Below, in pieces: positions 44,056 through 50,982 of a DNA stretch of 50,982 bases; the stretch's first letter is position 1, and every line of letters starts with the position of its first letter. The position numbers and the translations under genes were made by a program. Below the pieces are notes generated by a model. The model saw only the letters and a program-made list of their open reading frames with translations, was not told the DNA's origin and did no database searches. Location: positions 1-50,982 of the forward strand of contig CALJDK010000129.1 of assembly GCA_938023735.1 (NCBI GenBank). Direction: 5' to 3'. This DNA is from an uncultured Acidimicrobiales bacterium. GTDB taxonomy: Bacteria; Actinomycetota; Acidimicrobiia; Acidimicrobiales; SHLQ01.

Positions 44056-45740
44056 GTGGCGGGAGACCCGGCTACCGGGTAGGTCCACGCATCGGGGTCG
44101 GCGGTGGCGAGTTCGTGAGGGAACGGAGCTCCCCGAAACATGTTGATTCGGACCCAACGGTCGGACCTTGGGTCGAAGTGGGTAGCGCCAAAGAAGCTCA
44201 GCTTGGATCGCAGCAAGTCGATCGGCAGCATCTCGGAGTCGATGGTGTTGTCGCGAATCTCGCCGTAGGGCGAGTCGGCAGCAACCATGAGGCGTCGTGC
44301 GCTGTACCGATGTTCGGGATGCGACCGAAGAAACTCGGCAAGAGTTTGATCGTCGCGCCAGCCGCCGAGGTCGGCGTAGAGGCGTGCCGCATCGCGGCCG
44401 GGCTGAAGCGGTTGCTCGTAGTCGGCGATGGGCTCTTCGTGGCGTTCACCAAGGCGCGGCTCAAGCTTCTCTTCCGAGACGTACCATGCCCTGGCGTCGG
44501 CCCGTTCGGTTTCCCAGTCGACCGCCAGCGCCCAGCCGTAGGCCGATTCCAGAGCCGAGCGAACCACATCGATCGACAAGGATCCGTCGATCATGGCCGG
44601 CGCCGACTCATCGGCGTGCATCGTGGCGGCCAAGTCGTCGACCAGGTGACCGTAGGGCTCGAGAAGAAGCGAGACGATGAGCTCCTGGCCCTCGACCGAC
44701 AACGAATCGTGTGCCCACACCACCAACGAATCCCACGCGTTCGGGTCGGTGAGTTGTGCTGCCGCCACGTAGTCATCGATTTTGTCGAGGTCGACAGCCA
44801 GCATCGCAAGCTTCTGCTGCTGAATCTCGTGTTCGGAATGCCACGAGGCCACGGTGAGGCGGGCCCGCTTCACGTAGTCGAGAAACTCGGCAACCTCGCG
44901 AGGAGTAGCGACGTCGACTGCCCGCACTCGGGCAAGCGCCTCTTCCCGGGCGGCGATCCAGTTGTTGATAAGGCGAGGGTGAGTGATGAGAAACGGCGCC
45001 ATGCCAAGGCCCGTGGAGTTTCCAATACCGAACCGCCGCCGCATCGACGGCTCAAGCACTACGGCAGTGTCGGGAGATTGCAGAGCCGCCATGTGCTCGA
45101 CCAGATCCATCACAAAGGTGCGAATAAGAAACACCGTGAGCATCTCGGCCTGGAACGGGGCAAGCAGTTCGGGCCGGTCTTCGATCGACGCCCGATCGGC
45201 GGCGCCAAACTTTCCGCTTCCGTACACCGCAGTGGTTCGCATGAGATAGCCGACTCGTTCGACGAGTTCAGCGTCGGGTTGTTCACCAGCCGCCAGCGAT
45301 TCGATGACGCTGGAGAAAAGACGCACGGAACGGTTCGCACGCGACAACGTAAGTTCGGAACCAGAAACCCGTCCGGCTTCTTGCAACGGCACGTTTGCCC
45401 GGAGTCGTTCGACGTCATCGTTCGTTGGAACACCGTCGTGCAAGGCAAAGGTGGCATCCCAAGCGGTTGCGATAACGCGGTCGGAGCGCATGTCGGGCGG
45501 AAGGTCGTGGCCGAAGGCCACGAGGGTGTAGGTGCGGTCGGGTGTGTGGGCTGCATACAGCGCTGTGCCCACACCTTTTTCGTCGATCTCAAAGCGCGGC
45601 CGGTCGAAGGTCCATGCCTCGTTCTTCATCCGACGCAGCAACGTTCGCATGAACGACAGCCGGCACTGGTGGAACGAACCCATCCGTTCGAGCCGCATCA
45701 CGACATCGGGCGAACGCCGATCGACGGTTGCCGGAGCCAT
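44052..45740 (-). CDS. Conserved-looking unknown protein, 562 residues, second gene of the M19 cassette
   Basis: I cannot place this in a named family. It is soluble, without signal peptide or membrane helix. Ordered blocks suggest a real fold: WTFDRPRFEIDEKGVGTALYAAHTPDRTYTLVAFGHDLPPDMRSDRVIATAWDATFAL (43-100), a Gly/Lys segment GSGKFGAADR (174-183), RRRFGIGNSTGLGMAPFLITHPRLINNWIAARE (235-267), and a helical C-terminal third. The GIGNSTGLGMAPF block is Gly-rich and may bind a ligand. ATG 45740 shares one base with the stop of the M19-like gene (TAATG), and its own stop overlaps the next gene, so all three are translated together. Confidence 0.8.
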   Translation of the reverse strand: MAPATVDRRSPDVVMRLERMGSFHQCRLSFMRTLLRRMKNEAWTFDRPRFEIDEKGVGTALYAAHTPDRTYTLVAFGHDLPPDMRSDRVIATAWDATFALHDGVPTNDDVERLRANVPLQEAGRVSGSELTLSRANRSVRLFSSVIESLAAGEQPDAELVERVGYLMRTTAVYGSGKFGAADRASIEDRPELLAPFQAEMLTVFLIRTFVMDLVEHMAALQSPDTAVVLEPSMRRRFGIGNSTGLGMAPFLITHPRLINNWIAAREEALARVRAVDVATPREVAEFLDYVKRARLTVASWHSEHEIQQQKLAMLAVDLDKIDDYVAAAQLTDPNAWDSLVVWAHDSLSVEGQELIVSLLLEPYGHLVDDLAATMHADESAPAMIDGSLSIDVVRSALESAYGWALAVDWETERADARAWYVSEEKLEPRLGERHEEPIADYEQPLQPGRDAARLYADLGGWRDDQTLAEFLRSHPEHRYSARRLMVAADSPYGEIRDNTIDSEMLPIDLLRSKLSFFGATHFDPRSDRWVRINMFRGAPFPHELATADPDAWTYPVAGSPAT

Positions 45741-46720
45741 TACTGGTTCACCGGACCGAAGTTGTCGGCAAAGAACCGGTACCAGTTGTCGCCCATGACA
45801 GCGCCGACATCGGGCTCGGAGAACCCGACGGCGCGAAGACCATCCTCGATGTTGCCGAAGTCGCGATTGCTGGCAAACCAATCGGGTTGCGGCGGAAAGC
45901 CCGGTGCCGACGCCGACCCTTCGCCGTAGTCGATTCCTTTGGTCCAGCGACCCACTCGCATCCACTCGACGATGCTGTCGGGTTGGTTCTGGCAGAGGTC
46001 GCTTCCGATACCGAAGTGTTCGACCCCGTAAGCTTCGGCGGCGTCGAACACCATCTGGCAGAAGCTCTCGAGCGTGCACTCGGACTTGTCTTTGAGGTGA
46101 TGCGGGTAGAGCGAGAAGCCCATCATTCCGCCATTGTCGACGACCGCGCGGATGACCTCGTCACTCTTGTTTCGCAGCGCCGGATGCCAAACGTGCGGGT
46201 TGGCGTGGGTGACGGCGATCGGGCGTTCGGAGAGTTCGGCGGCCTCGATGGTGGAACGGTCGGCCGAGTGGCTCATGTCGACCACCAGGCCAACCCGATT
46301 CATCTCGCGGATGACCTCTTTGCCCATGCGAGTAATTCCCGGGTCTTCGGCCTCGTAGCAACCAGTGGCCAGCAACGACTGGTTGTTATAGCTGAGCTGC
46401 ATAAACCGGGCGCCCAGCGTGTGCACAATCTCGACCAAGTCGATGTCGGCTTCGATGGGCGACGGGTTTTGAAACCCGAAAAAGATGGCGGTTCGTCCGG
46501 TCTGTTTTGCGAGGTCGATATCGGCGGCGGTACGACCAAACATGATGAGGTGGTCAAACTCCTGAAACCAACGGTTCCAGCGGGAGAACTCGGCCACGGT
46601 TTCGCGGAATGTCTCGTGATACACGATGGTCACGTGAACCGCGTCGACGTCGCCCTCGCGCATTTCGGTGAAGATCTGCTCTGACCAGTTGGCGAACTGC
46701 AAACAGTCGATTCGATACAT
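45740..46720 (-). CDS. M19 (membrane dipeptidase/renal dipeptidase)-like protein
   Basis: A 326-residue peptidase M19-fold TIM barrel. D5 remains of the usual N-terminal HxD metal pair (sequence YRIDCLQF), the bridging Glu position is Q84 (FFGFQNPSPIEADI), and H151 (VVDMSHSADRST) and H172 (VTHANPHVWHPALRNKSDE) keep the histidine ligands. This is a GFQN subgroup rather than a canonical zinc dipeptidase, and catalysis with altered metals is uncertain. No signal peptide, so cytoplasmic. First gene of a three-gene cassette. Confidence 0.85.
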   Translation of the reverse strand: MYRIDCLQFANWSEQIFTEMREGDVDAVHVTIVYHETFRETVAEFSRWNRWFQEFDHLIMFGRTAADIDLAKQTGRTAIFFGFQNPSPIEADIDLVEIVHTLGARFMQLSYNNQSLLATGCYEAEDPGITRMGKEVIREMNRVGLVVDMSHSADRSTIEAAELSERPIAVTHANPHVWHPALRNKSDEVIRAVVDNGGMMGFSLYPHHLKDKSECTLESFCQMVFDAAEAYGVEHFGIGSDLCQNQPDSIVEWMRVGRWTKGIDYGEGSASAPGFPPQPDWFASNRDFGNIEDGLRAVGFSEPDVGAVMGDNWYRFFADNFGPVNQ

Positions 46721-46817
46721 GACATCCTGACAGGCTGCCGAGGCTGCACTGCCTCGTCACAACCCGATGGTACGTGTCCCACCAACGGTTCGCGCAGTCC
46801 CACCGCTGCGTTCCCGA

Positions 46818-46845
46818 CCCCCGGAACTCGGACCGAATTCGGGGG
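46818..46845 (-). terminator. Hairpin at the end of the PPOX gene
   Basis: CCCCCG (46818-46823) and CGGGGG (46840-46845) pair, with weaker inner pairing around TCGG/CCGA. It starts 1 nt past the PPOX stop on the minus strand and would separate that gene from the M19 cassette promoter. Confidence 0.4.
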
Positions 46846-46846
46846 C

Positions 46847-47308
46847 CTAGGGGGTTTCTTTGAGAAATGGGGCGTCGGACATGTCCGAGGCGCTGGCCCA
46901 TTTCGGGGTAATGAGCAGCGTGACCTGATCGAGATGGGCGAGGCTTTCGCACCAGCGGTCGGCCACGTTTGGCCCGAGATACCGAACCGCTGCCTCGCGA
47001 TACTCAGGCGACAAACCGTCGTTTTCAACCAGCTCGACCGGCCCTCGAATTTTGAGGCCGCGGTAGGGAAAGGTCTGCGAATCGATCGTTACCGCCACCA
47101 CCTGGCCAGCTGCGATCTGGTCGAGCTTTTGGGCTCCTTTGAAGGTGGCCACCGCCAATTTCTCGCCGGTCCAGTGAAACCAGATCGGCACGACCCGCGG
47201 ATGACCGTCGCCATCTACCCATGCCATCCGGGCGGGGATCGCCGAGTCGAGCAACAACTCGACATTGGGCGAAAGCGGGGATTGCAGCACTGACGGAAGC
47301 TGAGGCAT
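46847..47308 (-). CDS. Pyridoxamine 5'-phosphate oxidase-like (PPOX/F420-binding) protein
   Basis: A 153-residue split-barrel flavin- or F420-binding protein. LDSAIPARMAWVDGDGHPRVVPIWFHWTGEKLAVATFKGAQKLDQIAAGQVVAVTIDSQTFPYRGLKIRGPVELVE is the characteristic run of strands, with the phosphate-contacting Lys/Lys-x-x-Gln region. AAGGAGAG stands 4 nt before ATG 47308, so this is a leadered message. It could act as a stress or xenobiotic reductase; cofactor not determined. It is divergent from the amine oxidase with operator-like repeats between. Confidence 0.82.
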   Translation of the reverse strand: MPQLPSVLQSPLSPNVELLLDSAIPARMAWVDGDGHPRVVPIWFHWTGEKLAVATFKGAQKLDQIAAGQVVAVTIDSQTFPYRGLKIRGPVELVENDGLSPEYREAAVRYLGPNVADRWCESLAHLDQVTLLITPKWASASDMSDAPFLKETP

Positions 47309-47337
47309 CGATCTCTCCTTGGCGGAATATATACCTA

Positions 47338-47371
47338 GAGTCTATCAACTACTAGACTCCGGTGATAGACT
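47338..47371. promoter_or_regulatory. Three TAGACT sites between PPOX and amine oxidase genes
   Basis: GAGTCTA (47338-47344), TAGACTC (47353-47359) and ATAGACT (47365-47371). The outer sites form a perfect 9-bp dyad AGTCTATCA / TGATAGACT, and the first two a 7-bp dyad. Such arrayed half sites suggest cooperative binding of a repressor controlling both divergent genes; the factor is unknown. Confidence 0.5.
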
Positions 47372-47398
47372 TAAGACATTTCTTGTGAGGAGTAGAAC

Positions 47399-48496
47399 AT
47401 GACCGATGAGCAACAACCAGCGGTAATGAGCGACGTGTTGATCGTCGGCGCCGGAATCAGCGGACTGACCGCCGCAACTCAGCTGATAGCGAATGGCCTC
47501 GATGTCATCGTGCTCGAGGCCCGAGACCGCGTTGGTGGCCGTCTTCTCTCACACCCAGCGGGCGACGGAAGAGGTCTCGATCTTGGTGCGACATGGTTCT
47601 GGCCCAGCGAGCCCCACATCGTCTCGATGATCCGCGACCTCACTATCGAGGTGTTTCCACACCACCTCGAAGGCGACGCGATGTACCACGAGCCCACCCA
47701 ATCGCAACGTCTCCAGGGCAACCCCATCGATGTGCCCAGTGGCCGGTTCGCCGCCGGAGCCGACAGTCTTACCAATGCAGTCGCCAAAAAGCTTCCCGCA
47801 GGAGTGGTGCGCCTGAGCGAGGTGGTCGAGTCAATCGACGCCACCTCCCCGATGATGATCGTCACCTCCTCGAACCATCGCTACGAAGCCCGCCATGTCA
47901 TCGTGGCGCTGCCCCCGGCGCTTGCCGTTGACTCCATCGAGTTCACGCCGGATCTCCCCGACCGACTTTCGGGCCTGGCCGAGGTAACCCCGGTGTGGAT
48001 GGGTGCAATCACCAAGGTCGTCGCCCACTACGACGAACCGTTTTGGCGACGAAATGGTCTGGCCGGCGCAGCGATCAGTCACGTCGGCCCGATGCGCGAG
48101 ATCCACGACATGAGCGGCCCGGACGGAACGCCTGCAGCGCTGTTTGGTTTCATCCCGGCAGGCCCTGGCGATTCCACAGCCACCGAGCAGGAAGTACTTA
48201 CCCAGCTCACCGAGATCTTTGGCCCCGAAGCTGCCGACCCCAAAGAGCTCATCATTCACGATTGGCGCCACGAGACCTTCACCTCGCCGCCCAACGTCGA
48301 GCGGCTCACCGCGTATCAGACCTTCGGGCACGATCTCTATGCAACGCCAGCGCTTGATGGAAGACTTCATTGGTCCTCCACCGAAACCGCCCGACAAAGC
48401 CCCGGCCACATCGAAGGCGCAATCACCGCGGCAAACCGGGCGGCCAACGCCATCCTCGCAACTACTCCCGCTACGTCTCAAAGGAGCACTACATGA
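47399..48496 (+). CDS. Flavin-containing amine oxidase family protein
   Basis: A 365-residue FAD protein. The dinucleotide motif is VLIVGAGISGLTAATQLIANGLDVIVLEARDRVGGRLLSHP (13-53), followed by LDLGATWFWPSEP and the Pro-Pro turn IVALPPALAVDSIEF. GRLHWSSTETARQSPGHIEGAITAANRAANAIL is the C-terminal FAD contact of monoamine oxidases. It is shorter than typical MAO, like bacterial putrescine-oxidase relatives, and would oxidise an amine with O2. GAGGAGT precedes ATG 47399. The stop overlaps the DinB-like gene as ATGA. Confidence 0.88.
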   Translation: MTDEQQPAVMSDVLIVGAGISGLTAATQLIANGLDVIVLEARDRVGGRLLSHPAGDGRGLDLGATWFWPSEPHIVSMIRDLTIEVFPHHLEGDAMYHEPTQSQRLQGNPIDVPSGRFAAGADSLTNAVAKKLPAGVVRLSEVVESIDATSPMMIVTSSNHRYEARHVIVALPPALAVDSIEFTPDLPDRLSGLAEVTPVWMGAITKVVAHYDEPFWRRNGLAGAAISHVGPMREIHDMSGPDGTPAALFGFIPAGPGDSTATEQEVLTQLTEIFGPEAADPKELIIHDWRHETFTSPPNVERLTAYQTFGHDLYATPALDGRLHWSSTETARQSPGHIEGAITAANRAANAILATTPATSQRSTT

Positions 48497-49020
48497 CCAC
48501 GCTGACCGAACTTGTTACCGAGTACGACCGCGCAACCAACTACACCCGAGAGCTCTGGCACGACCTCACCCCCGCCGAAGTGATGTGGCGCGAAAGCGAC
48601 GAAGCTTCGGCCATCGGCTGGCACCTTGGCCACCAGGCGGCAGTCGCGCACTACATGGTTCGAAACCTCACCGCCGCCGAGCCAAGCCCCGACCCCGAGC
48701 TCGACGATCTGATGGATTCGGCCACCGCCGAGCGCGATCGAGGCGATCTTCCCGATCTTGCACGCATCGGCGACTACCGCGACGCTGTTGCCGAGCGAGT
48801 CCGATTTCGTATCGGCAACATCGACTCGGGCAACGTTGGCGCACCCGCACAACTGCGCATCATCGCCAAGACGCTCATGACCGCCGTGGTGAATCACGAG
48901 TACCAACACAGCAAGTGGATCGGCGAGGTCCGGGCCGATGTGCACAACAAGGATCTCCCCCCGATCCCCGTGTCCGACGCCCTTACCGAAATCGACGGTT
49001 ATCTGGTGGTTGGCGGGTAA
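48493..49020 (+). CDS. DinB-like (DinB/YfiT superfamily) protein
   Basis: A 175-residue four-helix-bundle protein. Metal-type histidines are in SAIGWHLGHQAAVAHYMV (about 38-55) and NHEYQHSKWIGEV (about 135-147), the positions expected in the DinB/YfiT fold. The ATG overlaps the amine oxidase stop by 4 nt, so they are co-translated. Members may be thiol transferases or hydrolases using metal; the function here is unknown. Confidence 0.75.
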   Translation: MTTLTELVTEYDRATNYTRELWHDLTPAEVMWRESDEASAIGWHLGHQAAVAHYMVRNLTAAEPSPDPELDDLMDSATAERDRGDLPDLARIGDYRDAVAERVRFRIGNIDSGNVGAPAQLRIIAKTLMTAVVNHEYQHSKWIGEVRADVHNKDLPPIPVSDALTEIDGYLVVGG

Positions 49021-49070
49021 CCCCGCAGCTGTTATGGAATGCCCACTCGGCACCCGGGGTTGACGGCTGC

Positions 49071-50450
49071 ATGAGTACTTACGACATCATCTGGATTGGG
49101 ACGGGACAGGCGACGGGAACGGTCGTGCCGAGGCTCGCAGCGGCAGGAAAACGGATCGCTCTTATCGAAGGCGGAGCCGTTGGCGGATCGTGTGTCAACT
49201 ACGGATGCACGCCAACCAAGACGCTGGTGGCCAGCGCCCGAGCCGCACATATGGCTCGACGGGCCGCAGATTTCGGTATCGAGATTCCCGAGTTCTCCAT
49301 CGACTTCGCTGCGGTCATGAAGCGTATGAACGCCATGCGCGACAACAGCGGCATGGAGGAATGGTTGCGCAACATGGACGGCGTCGATTTCTATGACGAC
49401 TACGCACACTTCGTCGGTGAGCACCAGGTTCAGATCGGCGAGTCGGGTGACACCGTCATCACCGGCGACACCATCGTGATCCACACCGGAACTCGGCCAC
49501 TTGCGCTCCCAATTGAGGGCATCGACGACGTCGAGTGGCTCGACAACGCCGGCCTGCTCAACCTCGATGCGGTCCCCGAGCATCTCGTCATCATCGGCGG
49601 CAGCTACATCGGCATGGAGTTCGGTCAGATCTTCCGTCGGCTTGGCTCCGAGGTCACCATCATCGAAGGCGCGCCGCAGTTGATGGTTCGTGAAGATGCC
49701 GACATCGCTGCGGCCGCCGAAGAGATTCTCACCGACGAGGGAATCACGGTGAAGACTGGCGCCCTTGTGCAATCGGTTGCCAAAGATGGCGCCGATCAGG
49801 TTGCCGTGACCTTCGATGGGCCCGACGGATCCGAAACGATTTCGGGCAGCCATCTTCTCCTTGCCGTTGGACGGGTGCCCAACAGCGACAAGCTCAACCT
49901 CGACGCCGCAGGTGTTGCCACCAACGAGCGGGGCTTCATCCCTGTCGACGACGAACTTCGTACCAACGTCGACCACATCTACGCCGTTGGCGACATCAAC
50001 GGCGCCGGCGCTTTCACTCACACGTCGGTCAACGACGGGGAGACCTTCTGGGACAACTACACCGGCGAAGGCGACCGGAAGCAGTCGGATCGCAACACGA
50101 TCTACGGAATGTTCATCGACCCGCCGCTCGGCCGTATCGGCATGAGCGAACGCGAAGCTCGCGAAAGTGGCCGCAACATCCTTATGGCAACCCGACCAAT
50201 GTCTGCCATCTCTCGAGCCCGCGAGAAAGACGAAACCAAAGGACTCATCAAGATTCTGGTCGACGCCGATACCGAAGAGTTTGTTGGCGTCACCATTCTC
50301 GGAGTCGGCGGCGACGAAGTCATCAACATCTTCGCTCCGTTCATGTTGGCCGGACAGTCGTACAAGACGTTCCGCAAGACCGTGTTTGTGCACCCGACGG
50401 TAAGCGAACTGCTTCCCTGGATTCTCGACGACCTCGAGCCGTTGGTCTGA
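49071..50450 (+). CDS. FAD-dependent pyridine nucleotide-disulphide oxidoreductase (mercuric reductase-like)
   Basis: A 459-residue class I flavin disulphide reductase. The FAD motif is YDIIWIGTGQATGTVVPRLAAAGKRIALIEGG, the redox pair is C41-x4-C46 (GGSCVNYGCTPTKTL), the NAD(P) motif is LVIIGGSYIGMEFGQIFRRLGSEVTIIEG, the second FAD contact is HIYAVGDINGAG, and the dimer-interface catalytic base lies in FVHPTVSELLPW. It lacks the N-terminal metal-binding domain and the C-terminal Cys pair of true MerA, so a general disulphide or quinone reductase is more likely. ATG 49071 is chosen because the longer frame upstream overlaps two real genes. Confidence 0.9.
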   Translation: MSTYDIIWIGTGQATGTVVPRLAAAGKRIALIEGGAVGGSCVNYGCTPTKTLVASARAAHMARRAADFGIEIPEFSIDFAAVMKRMNAMRDNSGMEEWLRNMDGVDFYDDYAHFVGEHQVQIGESGDTVITGDTIVIHTGTRPLALPIEGIDDVEWLDNAGLLNLDAVPEHLVIIGGSYIGMEFGQIFRRLGSEVTIIEGAPQLMVREDADIAAAAEEILTDEGITVKTGALVQSVAKDGADQVAVTFDGPDGSETISGSHLLLAVGRVPNSDKLNLDAAGVATNERGFIPVDDELRTNVDHIYAVGDINGAGAFTHTSVNDGETFWDNYTGEGDRKQSDRNTIYGMFIDPPLGRIGMSEREARESGRNILMATRPMSAISRAREKDETKGLIKILVDADTEEFVGVTILGVGGDEVINIFAPFMLAGQSYKTFRKTVFVHPTVSELLPWILDDLEPLV

Positions 50451-50469
50451 GCGTCGACGGCGCTGCAGC

Positions 50470-50982
50470 TCAGTCGAAGAGCGAACGAAGCCCAGAAGTC
50501 ATCGCAGTATGAGCTTTGGCAACCGAAAGTTCACGGTGTCGGCGAAGGTAATCGACCGATTCAAGCTGGGTCAGCAAATCACCGGCCGACACCACGGCTT
50601 CACGCTTGGCTTGCGGGAGCTGTCGAAGTTCGGGAGCAAACTGCAACTCAAATTGGGTGCGCATTTGGTTGCGGTTCTTGGCGCGCTCAAGGTCGACGCG
50701 GGGATGCCTGGCCGCATTGGCCAACGTTGCCCGAAAGACCGGACCAATCCCCTCGTGAAGTCGAAGCCGCATCGCGACAAACTCTTCAATGCGATGAGCG
50801 AGCGTTCCCTCGCCGATTGCGTGGATCCGAGCGAGTTCGGCCCCGACTTCGTCGTTTCGCTTGATAGCGGCTTCGAGGAGCTCGCCCGGGTCGGCAAAGT
50901 AGCGATACAGCGAACGCAACGACAGCCCGGATCGGGTAGCCGCCTGCTCGATGGTCGGGAACATTGCGTCTTCGGCGAACAT
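50470..50982 (-). CDS. TetR/AcrR family regulator, 5' end cut by window edge
   Basis: The visible 170 residues include the recognition part of the helix-turn-helix, TIEQAATRSGLSLRSLYRYFADPGELLEAAI (residues 10-40 as read here), then an all-helical domain. The first helix and the start codon lie beyond position 50982, so the Met at the edge is not taken as the start. It converges on the disulphide reductase with a 19-bp gap. Target unknown. Confidence 0.82.
   Translation of the reverse strand: MFAEDAMFPTIEQAATRSGLSLRSLYRYFADPGELLEAAIKRNDEVGAELARIHAIGEGTLAHRIEEFVAMRLRLHEGIGPVFRATLANAARHPRVDLERAKNRNQMRTQFELQFAPELRQLPQAKREAVVSAGDLLTQLESVDYLRRHRELSVAKAHTAMTSGLRSLFD

Noticed and set aside
44115-45929. 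A 604-codon plus-strand frame opposite the 562-residue unknown protein
   Set aside because: The minus-strand gene is fixed by TAATG and ATGA coupling to both neighbours and has ordered sequence blocks; the plus-strand frame is compositionally biased and unmotivated.
45741-46079. Longer start for the 562-residue protein, giving 675 residues
   Set aside because: The extension overlaps the M19-like gene in another frame and is Arg-rich shadow sequence; ATG 45740 is coupled to the M19 stop.
48144-49070. In-frame upstream extension of the disulphide reductase, giving 768 residues
   Set aside because: The extra 309 residues lie antiphase over the amine oxidase and DinB-like genes and are rich in Arg, Pro and Ser, as expected for an out-of-frame reading.

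Overview
The window is about 51 kb of high-GC, gene-dense bacterial chromosome. The content points to an actinobacterium, most likely a marine or aquatic Acidimicrobiia-type heterotroph. This assignment is inferred from a furA-katG pair, an F420-type LLM oxidoreductase, three cytochromes P450, DUF1214 next to a sulfotransferase, malate synthase G, many GTG starts, and many promoters of the TAnnnT type lying 5-7 nt before the start codon. No rRNA, tRNA, CRISPR array, insertion sequence or integrase gene was seen. No stretch longer than 300 bases lacks a gene; the longest gaps (about 125-160 bases, at 138-277, 17570-17724, 29222-29381, 42293-42415 and 46721-46846) hold repeats, promoters or operator-like palindromes.

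Layout. 1-11.4 kb: the end of a carotenoid oxygenase, a VOC protein, a Rieske oxygenase plus SDR pair converging on choline-sulfatase (betC), an FMN reductase plus hydrolase pair, a DUF1214 plus sulfotransferase pair, a DMT exporter, a MarR plus iodotyrosine-deiodinase-like flavoprotein pair, and a P450. 11.5-21 kb: malate synthase G, an MBL-fold hydrolase, and a divergent nitrogen module. The module has glutamate-synthase-like subunits (GlxB/C/D, also called MgsA/B/C) on one side and a GlnT/GmaS-type ligase plus an XRE-cupin regulator on the other, followed by a VOC plus AhpD-like pair. 21-31 kb: NAD(P)HX epimerase, furA-katG, an MDR reductase, Fe-alcohol dehydrogenase, amidohydrolase, acyl-CoA dehydrogenase and serine dehydratase. 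31-43.4 kb: SoxR with a coupled unknown gene and a divergent SoxR-controlled VOC gene, P450 plus aminotransferase, two crotonases, a PLP decarboxylase plus methyltransferase, a third P450, a DMT transporter, and TetR divergent from an LLM oxidoreductase. 43.4-51 kb: a coupled three-gene cassette (M19-like peptidase, a 562-residue unknown, a DUF3726-like protein), a PPOX protein, amine oxidase plus DinB-like, a flavin disulfide reductase, and a TetR gene cut by the window edge.

How the parts may work together (inference). Choline-sulfatase and the Rieske oxygenase suggest use of sulfated or quaternary-ammonium osmolytes. The GlnT/GlxBCD module handles amine nitrogen by gamma-glutamyl activation, but N-methylglutamate dehydrogenase is not in the window. 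The crotonases, acyl-CoA dehydrogenase, P450s and malate synthase fit oxidation of fatty acids, sterols or aromatics feeding acetyl-CoA and glyoxylate. FurA-KatG, SoxR and the VOC/PPOX/LLM proteins form an oxidative and xenobiotic stress layer.

Two non-coding patterns stand out. One palindromic repeat family (core TTCCAGACACC) occupies every convergent gene junction longer than 20 bp. A second, perfect palindrome (arms GACACTCGTGTC) occurs twice between same-direction genes.
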